A stretch of 64,000 nucleotides of DNA. Source: Tanypteryx hageni (lineage: Eukaryota > Arthropoda > Insecta > Odonata > Petaluridae). The notes below the pieces were generated by a model that was given only the letters and a program-made list of their open reading frames with translations, did no database searches and had not been told where the DNA came from. The stretch covers positions 19,706,637-19,770,636 of the forward strand of contig CM054114.1 of the NCBI GenBank assembly GCA_028673005.1. The letters are read 5' to 3'. The position numbers and the translations under genes were made by a program. Of the stretch, positions 24,396-36,300 are shown piece by piece (positions within the stretch are counted from its first letter, which is position 1; each line of letters opens with the position of its first letter).

Positions 24396-24500
24396 AGTGG
24401 TTCTCAACCTTTTTTGGTAATGTATCCCTTGTTAATTTTCAACATTGTCGTGAAGCCCCCTCCTCCCACCCCACCTCCTCTTCCTACTTGCATTTTATCA
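24396..24500 (+). repeat. Solo hAT-like terminus
   Basis: CAGTGGTTCTCAACCTTTTT at 24396 is a typical hAT (Charlie-like) left end, followed by 'gaagccccctcc'. A matching right end was not found downstream, so this is a truncated fragment. Confidence 0.45.
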
Positions 24501-24599
24501 CCAAGGTTTTCTTATATAACAAAATAACTATTATGATATTTAATGAAATATTATATTTTAACCTTTTCAAAAGTCACTTTTGTAATTTATAAAGACGAT

Positions 24600-25430
24600 T
24601 TATTAATTTATTTACCATATCTATCAGACACTTTGGACTATAAGAGGCACCAAGGCTATGAACTTAGAAATTTAGGAAACATAATTTCATTGTTTTTACC
24701 AAATTTTATATTAACTTAGTTTATGTTTTGGACCCTGTCTACTCTGAAAAAAATTCAAAGCGAGTGATTTAGTCACATCAGCCACCAGATCCTTGCATTG
24801 GTGCTGCGATAAATGTGTATTTAAATTCGCGTGGGAAGTGGTTTATCTCTCAAGATATTTAATTGAATTCCATCCGTCAGGTCGAAGGACAAATTAATTG
24901 GTGGTTTATTTTTATTCCATTTTTATACTAGGATGTGCACAAATTGTCAATCCTTCGGTCGCAATAATTTGTCCATCCCGACCTATGTCTGAAAATTGTC
25001 ATTAAAAGTCGTTCAAAGGCACAAAGAAAAGTTAAACTTAATGGTCTTTTCCTCTCAACGCTCATATTTTGTTGTATGATTGTCCATTTTTGGAATAGTG
25101 TGAAATAGTGACTACCCCATTAGGAACCGCAGGTTAGGCTCCGTCAGTGAGTCAATTTAGTTGGCCGAGTGAAGCGAGGTCTCTCCTGTTGAGTCTCGGT
25201 GCATTTTGTCTGTTTGTTTGTTCTACGATAACTGCTGTCTCAGTTTTTTTATTTTCACCAAACTCGTAGGCATGTTCAAATAACTTAGAGTCGACTGCCT
25301 ATAGTTTTTCCAGAACATCACCCTTATAGTTCCTGTGCAATTTGCGTTGGTGCAATGCGACATTTTTCGATATTTTTTTAAATGCAATACAAATTTTAAC
25401 GCTAAAATATAATATAAAATATGCATTTAT
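24600..25430. other. Intergenic DNA, nothing recognised
   Basis: AT-rich sequence without a supported gene. A segment near 25118-25215 ('aggctccgtcagtgagtc', '(tgtt)n' near 25210) looks like part of a dispersed repeat but has no second copy in this window. Confidence 0.35.
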
Positions 25431-25431
25431 T

Positions 25432-27348
25432 TTAAATAAACTTTTTCCTACATTTATTTTGGACGATTTCATTCATTATATCATTCAGGTCCATATTTTC
25501 CAAAATATCAGATTCCATAGATAAAATACTTAAGTTATTAAGTTTGCACTGTCCTAATGATGACCGAGGATAATTTTTGATATTCTTAAGTGCAGAAAAG
25601 GATCTTACTCCGGAACAATTAGTACAGGCAATACTTAAAACAATCCGAAAAGCCATAGCTACATTGGGGAACGTAGATTCAATATTTACATCAATTATTG
25701 TTTTTAAACTAATCTCTGCATTCGATGTTATTTTACTATCTGACAAAATATTCACATGTTTAAAATGCATACACTCTTCAATAAAATTCTCCTCCAAATC
25801 ATGTGGGTATGCATTATACAGATTAGTAGCATTCTCTTTAATCATATAATATTTTTACTTAATGTTTTCGGTACCTTACATTTCGGCGATAAATGAATTT
25901 TCAGTATTTCGCACCTCCCTGTTGAAGTCGCAAAGAAATTATTTCAATTTTGAGCGAACAAAAATAATTTCGTGGCTTCCAAACAACTTTCCACTGCAGA
26001 TTCTTCAAATATATTTACTGTATGGGCTGCGCATGGCACATAAATGGTAAGATTATTTTTTGCGAGCTTGAAGGCCACTATAAACACCTCACATATTGGA
26101 AGTGCTATCGTAAGGTTGCCCTCTACAATCTTGCAAATTAAGGTCTAAATCTGTTAGAATTTTCATAACGCAATTTTCCATTCCTTCACTTGTATGGCCT
26201 ACATTTTCAACAATGGTAAAAAATCTTTCTACTGCCAGTCCGGCAGTATTAACATATCTAATCACAATCGTCAACTGGTCTGAGTGTGAAATGTCAGGTG
26301 TCGAGTCAATTATTAATGGAAAGTATTTGGCTTCCTTTAATTCGGAAACAATAGAATTCTTGACATTATTTCCCAGAATGTTAATAAATTCATCACAAAT
26401 TCCTGCTGACAGGTATGATACATTTCCAGTACCTTTATTTGCGAAATCTGATAAATGCTGTTGTAACAACGAATAGAATTTTGTAATAGTTCTATACATC
26501 CTAAATAATTTCCATTATTTTTATTTCCAATAATTTGATTGCTGCCTCGAAAAGCCAATCCTCTCGAACTTAAAAATTTTATAACTTCAACTATTCGAAG
26601 TAATACATTTTTCCAGTAGTTAATATTTTTGGTCATCTCCATTTTGGAATAATTTTTAAAATATTCTTGTTGATTATTTAATCGATTTACATATATTCGA
26701 GTGTTTTCTTTATGCAGGGCGAAATTTTCATGGCGCGTAATTTGGTCTGTGTGTTTCCAATCATTAAATCTCACACTAAAGGTAAAGACATTAGATATTC
26801 TACCAAATAATTTGCAAGGAATACAAAATACCTTTTCAGTCGAATTTGAGTATGATAGCCATTTCGTTTTTGTTTCTTACCATTCAACAAAACTAGGTCA
26901 AATATTGCTGTAGTTGCGAATCTATTTTGGGTTTTATAAGAAACTTTTGATGCAGTGAAGTCTAGTTTGTTAATATCAATTTCTGATACATTAGTAATTA
27001 TTTCGGTAATTTTTTATAACTCAATTCTCCCCATTTCACAGGATCATCGTAGTTAACAAAATCAATTGTATTTTGGTTCACATTTTCATTATCTTCTGAA
27101 ACAACATGCTCTGCTTATTCACTTTCTTCTTGATATTCTTCTTTGTTCATTTCCTTTTCTACATTATGCTCATTTTTCTCTTCGTCCTCCAGATCCGAGG
27201 TAGCACTCGTATTAGTTTTAGAATCGTTTTTTAGAAAATAATTTGTTAACGATGGAATTTTTGCCATTAATGAGTCTTGCTTCATTTTCTTTTCTTCGTT
27301 TAATTTACGATAGCCATAACCGCTCTTCTTTTTTCTTTGTGAATTCAT
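25432..27348 (-). pseudogene. hAT transposase, ZMYM1-like (DUF4371) family, degenerate
   Basis: Minus-strand fragments in order span the whole transposase. The start near 27348 (MNSQRKKKSGYGYRKLNEEK, then SLTNYFLKND) is the usual basic N-terminus. From 26774 come FNDWKHTDQITRHE and GLAFRGSNQIIG (TTF-type zinc-finger region and following helix). From 26400 come ICDEFINILGNNV, FPLIIDSTPDISHSDQLT and DCRGQPYDSTSNM (DUF4371 catalytic start). From 25650 come IACTNCSGVRSFSALKNIK and LNNLSILSMESD (hAT dimerisation domain). Frames change several times, and stops separate the pieces, so it is inactive. The right border lies between 27348 and 27482; the left border was not identified. Confidence 0.8.
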
Positions 27349-27482
27349 ATTTACTTTTATTGGTCTAACAGAATTAAATAAAAACGAGTTTATTTGCAAA
27401 AATATTTAATACAGCTATTATGATTATATATAAAAAATAAAAATACAATGAAAATATAATGAAAGTAGCAAAATTATTAATC

Positions 27483-28922
27483 CAGAGCCGCGCTGCCCTA
27501 TGGTTGCATGGGGCGCATCGCACCCGGGCGGCAACACATGAGGGGCGACAATTACGGACGGGCAATAATATTTCTTAATTTTGTGCTTTTCCATCTCGCC
27601 GATTTGAACTCATACTTTACTAATACTTGATATTAAAAAACCATTTATCATTTTTACTTATTAATCAGATTATTTTCTTCGTACACATCCAAAAAGAAAT
27701 AACTGGTTCGAGGGAGGCAACAGTTTGCCGGCAAGCTCCTCTTTCGGAGGAAGAGCGAGTTCTTAGACCTAAATACGTTCGCAACCAGGACCGTGGCGAT
27801 GGGTGAAGCAGCGATGTGACCGCCTCAGAGGTGCGTAGAAGATTGAGGACGGTTTACCGATTTTTAGTTTAGTTTAATACATCATAGGTAAGCTGCTTAA
27901 ATGATAACATGGTTAATTTTAAAACTTTCTTCTATGGAATCTTTTCATATATGCAAAATAAAGGATGCGGAAAAACCGAAAAACTCAAAAATTCTTTTGT
28001 GCACATCCACCAAGAGTTAAGAGCAAGCGATATGGACTACCTCCATCCAAGACAAACATGGGAGTGTCATTTCGCAAAACTCGTCCTTTGAAATATACGA
28101 CGCCGTTTGAGTTGTCGACAGATGTAAACAGATATGCAAATAATAGACATCAAGCAAATTCACTGGCGCTGAAAATAAAATCATTTAGATTCATTTGCTC
28201 CATTGTGCTCTGGTATAACATTTTATCACGGGTTAATGTTTTGAGTAAAACTTGACATAAATCGGACGTAAACATTTCAGTTTCAATAGAAGTTCAAAAA
28301 AATTTGATTGAACATTTGAAAAGCAACAGAACTGAGGAAGGATTTAAACGCCTTTTAATTAATGCAAAGGAATTAGGTTAAGACGTTGATGTAGAATTTC
28401 CTCCATTGCTATCTGACCGACCACGTAAGAAAAAGTAAAATCCGATTACGAACACAAGGATGAAAAAGTTCAAAACCCTGAGGCTAACTTTAAGATTAAT
28501 TTGTTTTACTCTATTTTGGATACTACGATAACCTCGGTTAGTAAAAGATTTGAACAGCTAAAAATACATAATGCTGATTTCAGTTTCCTCTATGATCTAC
28601 ATAGCTCATCTGGGTCGAAATATGAAACAAAAATTAAATTCTGCATGGACTTACAAGAAAACTAACGGACAATGATAGAGAAAAAGTAAAATTAGTGCTA
28701 TGGATCTCTATGACGAATTAGAAGCTATTCAAGATTAAATGAAACCAAGCATGAGCCCTTTTAAAATTTTAGAATATATTTTCACCAAGGATTTAATAAA
28801 TGATTTTTCAAATATCTGTATTGCTTTGCATGTTTTATTAAAACTTCCTGTAACTGTTGCTGCTGGAGAAAGATCTTTCTCAAAAATTAAATTGCTAAAA
28901 TAATTTGCGTTCATTTTCTCTA
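27483..28922 (+). pseudogene. Second ZMYM1-like hAT element, C-terminal half, cut off by the 5S junction
   Basis: A hAT-like left terminus CAGAGCCGCGCTGCCC at 27483, with 'gggcgcatcgcacccgggcg' just inside, is followed by plus-strand fragments. ICSIVLWYNILSRVNVLSK (near 28195-28250), EGFKRLLINAKELG (near 28335), FLYDLHSSS (near 28588) and AAGERSFSKIKLLK (near 28860-28900) match the C-terminal half of the transposase, including the hAT dimerisation motif. Stops and frameshifts interrupt it. The N-terminal half is missing, and the dimerisation domain stops abruptly at 28922 where 5S sequence begins. It is oriented head-to-head with the element at 25432-27348. Confidence 0.7.
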
Positions 28923-28937
28923 GGCAACGACCATACC
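28923..28937 (+). rRNA. 5S rRNA: 5S rRNA 5' fragment (nt 1-15) at left edge of cluster
   Basis: GGCAACGACCATACC, exactly the first 15 nucleotides of the 5S genes in the array, directly joined on the left to hAT sequence and on the right to a 5'-truncated LINE. No 5S upstream spacer precedes it. Non-functional fragment. Confidence 0.85.
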
Positions 28938-31854
28938 AATAACATACGCATGACTAACGTGGAATACGATCCGTCCGGTAGAATAATTTCTGCCGAATGG
29001 AACGGTATATCCATGATAAACATCTACGCTCCCGCCGGCGAGCGAAACCGTAAATAGCGGAACACGTTCTTCCGCGAGACGATTGCGCCTTACTACCCAA
29101 AGCTCCTCAGTCGCGCCGTGATGGCGGGCGACTTCAACGCAATCGTCAGAGCGGAAGATAGCACGGCCAACTCGACGAAAGACAAATACCCGACAAACCG
29201 AACGCTAGAAGACTTTGTGACGCGACTCGATTTAAAAGACGCGTCCGACATTGACGAACAAACGAGCGTAAGGTTTACGAAAATAGGGACAATGAACGCG
29301 ACTAGAATCGACAGGATATACGCGACGAACGATCTGACGTCATCGCTCGCGGACTACGACGTGCGGCCGGCAATCTTTACAGACCACCATGCCGTGCTGG
29401 TAAGCGTAAAATCGCAGGTCATAAAACGAAACACGGACGAAAGACAAAAGAAGGCGCTGTGGAGAATGGACGTCTCTCTCCTCGACAGCGACGAGACAAT
29501 TGACGAATTTGCGTTGAACTGGAAAAGATGGACGGAAACGGCGGGCTCGTATTCCGGTATGACTGAATGGTGGGAGAAAGAAGGAAAGGGGAGAATTAAA
29601 AAATTCTTCTCGAAAGAATCCTTTAGAGCACGAGACGAACGGAGAGAGACTGTCAAATTCTTCACGGACGTCCTCAAAGACTTACAGAAGGAGGCGGACC
29701 AAGGTAAGACGGACGTGCGAGCGATGAAAGAAGTGAAAGACAAATTACTGAGCATTCGAAATGAAGAGACGAAACGCTTGGACTACGAAATGAAAGATGA
29801 CATGACGACAGAAGAAGAGACTAAAACAGTGTACCACTACGGGAAACTGTTAAAGAGAAGGAAAACTAGAGACATTGACGAAATCGAAAACGAAGACGGC
29901 TCGACAACGGATAGCCCCGACGAAATAGCGAATACCTTCGCAAAACATTATAAAGAACTATTCGGGAGAGACACAAATCATGACGACGATGCCACGTATG
30001 ACCTCCCAAACGATATCCACAAACTGACAGACGCATCCATTAGGAGACTAGGAAACGAAATTACGATTGACGAAATAGAAACAGTAATAGACTCGCTCCT
30101 GCCAAAGAAATCGCCGGGGATAGATGGTACTCCCTACGAATTCTTCAAACGGTGCTGGTCAATTATAAAAGACAATTTCATAAATATTATAAGAGGAATG
30201 GAGAAAATTCCCAGACTAGGAGACTCGCAGAGAGAAGGAATAATGACCCTTATTCCCAAGACTGCTCGTGGGAAAAAGGTGACCGACTACCGACCGGTAA
30301 CGCTACTGTGTACGGACTACAAAATCTTCGCGAAGATTATTAAAAACAGACTGGACTATACCATGGGTGACGTAATAGGAAAAGACCAATACGTGGCAGT
30401 CAAAGGACGAAATATAATCGACGCGCTATCGAAAATGCGGGACGTTTACACGATAGCCAACAATCGGGGAAGCGGTGACGTCACGTTGATGAGCGTCGAC
30501 TTAAAAAACGCCTTCGACAGAGTGCGATTCTCGTTTCTGACTAAGACGATGGAGAAAATGGGCTATCCAGACAATATGATAGACATAGTCAGACTGATCA
30601 CCAAGGACATAAAGACGAGAATAAACATAAACGGGAGACTGACAGAGCCTATTGCCATCGCCAACTCCGTGCGACAGGGATGCCCCTTATCGATGCACCT
30701 GTTCGCCATAACTCTAGAACCTTTGTTGGCAAGGCTCCGACGAGAATTAGACGGCTTCCGAATGGGTGGGGAGAGAGTCGCGTGCATCGCTTATGCGGAC
30801 GACGTGACAATCCTCCTCTCCTCGGAAAGGGACTTACGAACGACAAAACGAATATTCAGCGAATACGAACTGATTTCCGGACAGACGATAAATCTCAACA
30901 AAACGAAACTGATGGACATAGCGGGACCCACGAAAATCCACGACAATGACTTTCAGAAAGTTGACAATCTAAAAATATTAGGGACGAAATGGACGGGAGA
31001 CATAGACCAGACAATAAAAGCAAATTGGGAAGAGAGACTGGCGGACTTAAAAAGGACGACTGACGACATGAGAGCGAAACGCCTATGTCTCCTTCAAAAG
31101 GTCCTGACAATCAACAACGTGATCCTAGCTCGATGGTGGTATCATGGACAGATCTTCCCACTGACGAACGAACACGGCGCCGGAGCCGTAAAAAACATAG
31201 GATGGTTCCTGTGGGAAGGGCAGCCGATTAAAACAAGCTGCAGACAATCGTGCCTACCGCCAGAGAAAGGGGGTCTGGACCTTATCGACATGAGACACAA
31301 GTGTGACGCATTATGGCAGACGATGACTGGAGAAGACGAAACGGCGAAAAACCTGACGAAACAATATATGGACCTGACACAAGACAAATACAAAACGAAA
31401 AACTCCGTAAATAAACTAAGGACTACAATAGAAGGACTACCAAACGGAGCGACAACCACGACGAAAGCACTCTATAAGGTGTTCATGGAGAGAAACGAAG
31501 AGACACCAACCGTAGTAGACAAGGACACCACGATATACTGGAAAAACACATGGACGAACATGAGTAATAAGACACTGACAATGAGACAAAAAAGCCAATT
31601 TTATGTAATAGTAAACAGACTACAAATGACAAACCACAGAAAATGGAAAATAGGACTGAAGGTCGACAAAAAGTGCAGTATCTGTGGAAGAGACGACACA
31701 GACGTACACAAATACACGACATGTGACGCATCGAAAGAAATATGGAATGTGATTAGACGATCTTACAAGAGAATAAATATCTTCGGTGAGGGTGACATAA
31801 AAAATAAGAAACTTTTATATTTGGACTTTAAAATATTCCCTAAAGTGAAAAACA
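28938..31854 (+). pseudogene. LINE ORF2 (APE-RT), copy B1, truncated with amber stop
   Basis: The frame opens inside the APE endonuclease at about residue 78. It has an in-frame TAG at 29055-29057, then runs open from 29058 to 31854. Remaining motifs: MAGDFNAI, TRIDRIYA and FTDHHAVLV of the endonuclease; MSVDLKNAFDR and AYADDVTILL of the RT; and the C-terminal CSICGRDDTDVHKYTTC. Beyond 31854 the frame reads through inserted 5S and copy A 5' UTR sequence to a chance stop at 32019-32021, so the last 55 or so residues of that open frame are not LINE protein. Confidence 0.85.
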
Positions 31855-31868
31855 TGCTTAATTGTCTC

Positions 31869-31883
31869 GGCAACGACCATACC
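31869..31883 (+). rRNA. 5S rRNA: 5S rRNA 5' fragment (nt 1-15) carried by copy A
   Basis: GGCAACGACCATACC preceded by the spacer tail GCTTAATTGTCTC (31856-31868). It travels inside the 13-bp duplication, so it was part of the inserted molecule. Non-functional fragment. Confidence 0.85.
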
Positions 31884-32037
31884 GAGCGGACGTGTTTTGA
31901 GAGAGCTCCCGTCTTCGGAAAAGGTCTGACCGCTGCCGGATTACCCCCGGTGCTTCGGCCGGGAAGTGTTTTGCCTGCCACGGGCGAGTTTCTTCGTGCC
32001 GCGAGGCGCATTATTTTGTGACTTTTACTTGTGAAAT

Positions 32038-33327
32038 ATGGAGGTGTCTCGTGGGCGAACTGGGACTTTGTTGATAAATTTCAACAATGTCCCGATAAAA
32101 CCGTCTCCACTCGAGATTCACCGCTTTATTGTCGTGAAGCTGGAGATTGCGGTCGAGGAGATCGTTGGATTGCAACTCGTGGTGATTACACGTAACGTGT
32201 TTTTAAAACTGCGGAGCGAGAAGACGTGTGAGGAAGTGATTAGCCGATTCGGCGAGCGAATCCCGTTTCCTGGTGCTACCGGGGACAATGGATACGTGAG
32301 CCTGGAGTCGGCAAACGGAAGAGTTGTTAATGTTAAAGTGCTATATCTCCCGTTTGAGACGCCTGTGGAAGGCGTCATCAGTGCGCTGTCCCACTATGGG
32401 AAAGTGTTAAAGCACGAGGAGACGATGTGGTTTGGGGAGGGGTTTTTACCTGTGAAAACGGGGAACAGAAATGTGAGAATGTTACTGAAAAAACCGATCC
32501 CGTCGTATTTAAACGTGCATGGCGACAAGGCGGTCATCGTTTACGACGGCCAAATTAAAACCTGCTCCATTTGTAGCAGCGCTGACCATCTACGGTCGGA
32601 ATGCCGCAAAAGGGACCAGGTATGCGGATATCCTACAAAGGGGCGGGCGCGGATCGCCGGGGTCGGTGCCGTTACCAACTCCGGTAAAATGCAGCGCGTC
32701 GAACAAGGGAGATGGGGCGGAGGTTGCTGAGCTGCACACCCCGACAAGGGTTAATACGGGCGACGACGACGTGGGGGGAGGAGAGAGAGGAGAAGTTGGA
32801 GAGCGGGATATCATCGCCCCCGCGGACACCATGAGCCCTGCGGCGGAGGCCGAGACGACCGACCCTGACCCGATCGTCGTTTTAAATGCAGCGCCCGCAG
32901 GAGAGGATACCGGAGTAGAGGACGAGGAAACGAACCAAATGGAGGAGACAGGAGAGGAATCGCGCCAACCCAACATCCCCATAAAAAGGAGGAGGAGAAG
33001 GAAGCGCCTCGTGCCCACCGCCAATCTGGTGAAACGCCCGAGGCCGAAGGATCACGCGGGTTCCGATTCGACGGAGGAGGAGAGCCACCAGGAGAGGGAC
33101 GGGATGGGTGAGTCAGAGGGAGGAGCGGAGAAGGCGAGGAAGACGGCTATGCCCCCCCCCCCCCACCCTTCCCAGGAGGGGCGACGTCGAAGCAAGACGT
33201 GGAGGACGCGGAGGGGAGAGGTAAACACGGGGCGAAAATGAAAACAAAGGAACGCCCGCCGTGGGATATACCGGTAGAGGAGGTCCCGGGCGGCGACGAA
33301 GGGAAACGGAAGGACGCACCACACTAA
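32038..33327 (+). pseudogene. LINE ORF1 (CCHC nucleic-acid-binding protein), copy A, frameshifted
   Basis: The start ATG gives MEVSRGRTGTLLINFNNVP, matching B2 ORF1. The CCHC knuckle (C176, C179, H184, C189) is intact. Relative to B2 about 17 bases are missing near 32608-32613, shifting the frame; the ORF1 sequence TRYADILQRG continues in the second frame. A second shift is needed at the C13 run at 33152-33164, after which the original frame is open to TAA at 33325-33327, three bases before the ORF2 ATG. Without both shifts the protein ends soon after the knuckle (32730) or at 33241. The homopolymer shift could be a sequencing error; the 17-base difference is unlikely to be. Confidence 0.8.
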
Positions 33328-33330
33328 ACA

Positions 33331-36300
33331 ATGGCTCAGGGCAGTAACGACAAAATAAAAATTGCGACGATAAACATAAACGGAATAACGAACGACGAGA
33401 AATTACGACACCTGAGACGATATATTTTAACGAACGACATTGACATATGCTTCATACAAGAAGTAAGACAAAGCAACATGAGCGCTCTACTCGGACTAAA
33501 GACGTATCTAAACACAGGACCTGAAGACAGGGGCACCGGATTCATATGCGGCCCAGGAATAACACTGAGTGACGTAGTTTACGATCCCTCCGGAAGAGTC
33601 ACCTGCGCCTCGTTCAAAGGTATCAACCTGGTGAACGTTTATGCGCCATCCGGAGAGCGAAACCGTAAACAACGGAACATCTTCCTAGACGAGACGTTAC
33701 GAGCCTACTACCCGAGACTGTTACAACGCGCGGTGATTGCGGGAGACTTTAATTGCATTGTACGGACGGAAGACAGTTCAGCAAACGACAAGCGTGAAGC
33801 TTATAAAATTAATAACAAACTGAAAGACGTACTGACACAAATGGACTTGCGAGACGCGATAGACACCACGGAACATCCCGCTCACCGGTATACGAGAGTA
33901 GGGACGTTAAACTCGACGAGAATAGACAGAATATATACGACGCCGGACCTGACACCATCGCTCGCGGATTACGACGTGAAGCCGGCGTGCTTTACTGACC
34001 ACCACGCCGTGCTGCTGACAATCAAAATTGCGGATCTCCACAGGGAAATGAAAAATAAAAGGAAAAGACCCTTGTGGAGGATGGACGTCTCTCTCCTCGA
34101 CGACGATGACATCATAACGGACCTTGAACAAAACTGGGAGACATGGACGAACGAGACGGACGGGCACCCCAACATCGTGGATTGGTGGGAGAAAGTCGGT
34201 AAGAGGAACGTCAAACGATTCTTCATTAGGCAATCAATCCGGGTGCGAGACGAAAGGAGAGAGACGGTAAAATTCCACAACGACGTACTCCACGAACTAC
34301 AGAAAGAGGCTGACGATGGAAAAATTGACCTGCGAGCGATGAAAGACGTAAAACATAAATTACTTTCGCTGACGGTAGAGAAGACGAACCACCTTGACCA
34401 TGAAATGAAAGAGGACCTAACGACCGAAGACGAGATAAAAACTGTTTACCACTACGGGAAACTACGAAAACGACGACGAACGAAATGCATTGACTATGTA
34501 GAAACTTCCGACGGCGGGACGATCGAAAATGCGGACGACATAGACCGATATATCCAAAGACATTACCACGACCTATTCGGGAAAGCCCGAAATCCTTCCT
34601 CTGACGGCACATATGACTTCGTCGCAAACATGCCGCAAGTGACTGAGGACTCGAAAAATAGACTAGACAGACAAATAACGCCCGACGAACTTGACTTAGT
34701 AATACAATCCCTTCCGTCAAAAAAATCGCCAGGGATCGACGGAATCCCATACGAATTTTACCGTAAATGCTGGAACGTAATAAAGACGGAGTTCACCGAC
34801 ATCGTAAAGGAAATGACTAGACTACCACGACTCACGGACTCACAAAGAATGGGCATAGTTACGCTTATCCCAAAAAAGACAAACGCCACCAAAGTGACAG
34901 ATTACAGACCAGTGACGCTGCTTTGCGCCGACTACAAAATACTGACGAAAATTATAAAACAGAGCATGGACACTTCGATGAAAGACGTGATAGGGAAAGA
35001 CCAGTATGTGGCTGTCGGAGGAAGAAACATTATCGACGCCTTGACAACCCTGCGTGACGTCTACGCGACCGCCGCAAAGTGCGAGAGCATGCACATAGCG
35101 GCGTTGAGCGTCGATTTTAGCAACGCCTTCGACAGAGTACAGATGACCTTCCTGACCGACACGATGAAGGCAATGGGGTACCCAGACACGACCATAAGAC
35201 TTTGCAGACTGTTATACACGGACTCGACAATCAAAATTAAAATTAACGACAGACTGACGGACCCGATTGACGTGGTGAACTCGGTGCGACAGGGTTGTCC
35301 ACTCTCGATGCACCTGTTTGCCATCACCCTCGAACCACTCCTGCTTTGGCTTCGACAGGAAATAGACGGTTTCCAATTTAGAGAGGAGAAGATTGCGTGC
35401 GTAGCCTATGCAGATGACGTGACGATCTTCCTCTCCTCGGAAAACGACATACGCAAGACGAAAAAAATATTAAGTGACTATGAAAGATCGAGTGGACAAA
35501 CGACAAACAAAAATAAGACGAAGGTAATGGACATCGGAGGAAGACTGAGTACACAAGACATTGGCTTTGAAAAGGTGACAAAGGTGAAAATACTCGGGAT
35601 TATCTGGACACACGACTTACTTGAGACAATAAAAGCCAACTGGGAAGCGAGACTTCATGACCTCAAAAGGACTACCTCTGAGATGAGAACCAGATCACTT
35701 TGCCTCCTGCAGAAGGTCATGCTGCTCAACAACGTCATCCTGGCGAAATGGTGGTATCATAGGCAACTATTTCCGCTAACGAGCGAACATTGCGCAAAGG
35801 CCACCAAATACATAGGCTGGTTCCTATGGGAGGGGCATCCAATAAAAACGAGGATATCCCAAACGTGCCAAAAAATAGTGAAGGGAGGACTGGGACTGGT
35901 AGAACTAAAAGAGAAGACGGAAGCGTTACTACACAAACAGACGATAAAAATTATGACGCAAGACAACGTGACGGCAAAGACGGTGGCAAAAGAATGCTTG
36001 GACAGACATCAGGACCTATATATAATGAAGAATTTCACCCAAGCTTTTCAGAAACGTTTGGAGGATATTCCACATGGCTTGGTGCCCAGTACAAAAACCC
36101 TGTACAGAATGTACCTCGCCGAAGACGAAGAGACACCTCATGCAGTGCAACAAAATCCAAACATCAATTGGAAAAATACATGGACAAATATGAGTAGCGA
36201 CGTACTGACGATGAGACAAAAGAGCCTACTCTACATACTGGTGAATAAGCTGACAATGACTGAAAAACGTAAATGGGAAATAGGTTTGACAGAAGACAAG

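Noticed and set aside
31855..32021. C-terminal extension of the B1 ORF2 frame
   Set aside because: This part is read-through into inserted 5S and copy A 5' UTR sequence and ends at a chance stop.
31884..32037. HDV-like ribozyme at the LINE 5' end
   Set aside because: Some LINEs carry such ribozymes and the 5' UTR is GC-rich with hairpins, but I could not assemble the required double pseudoknot by eye.
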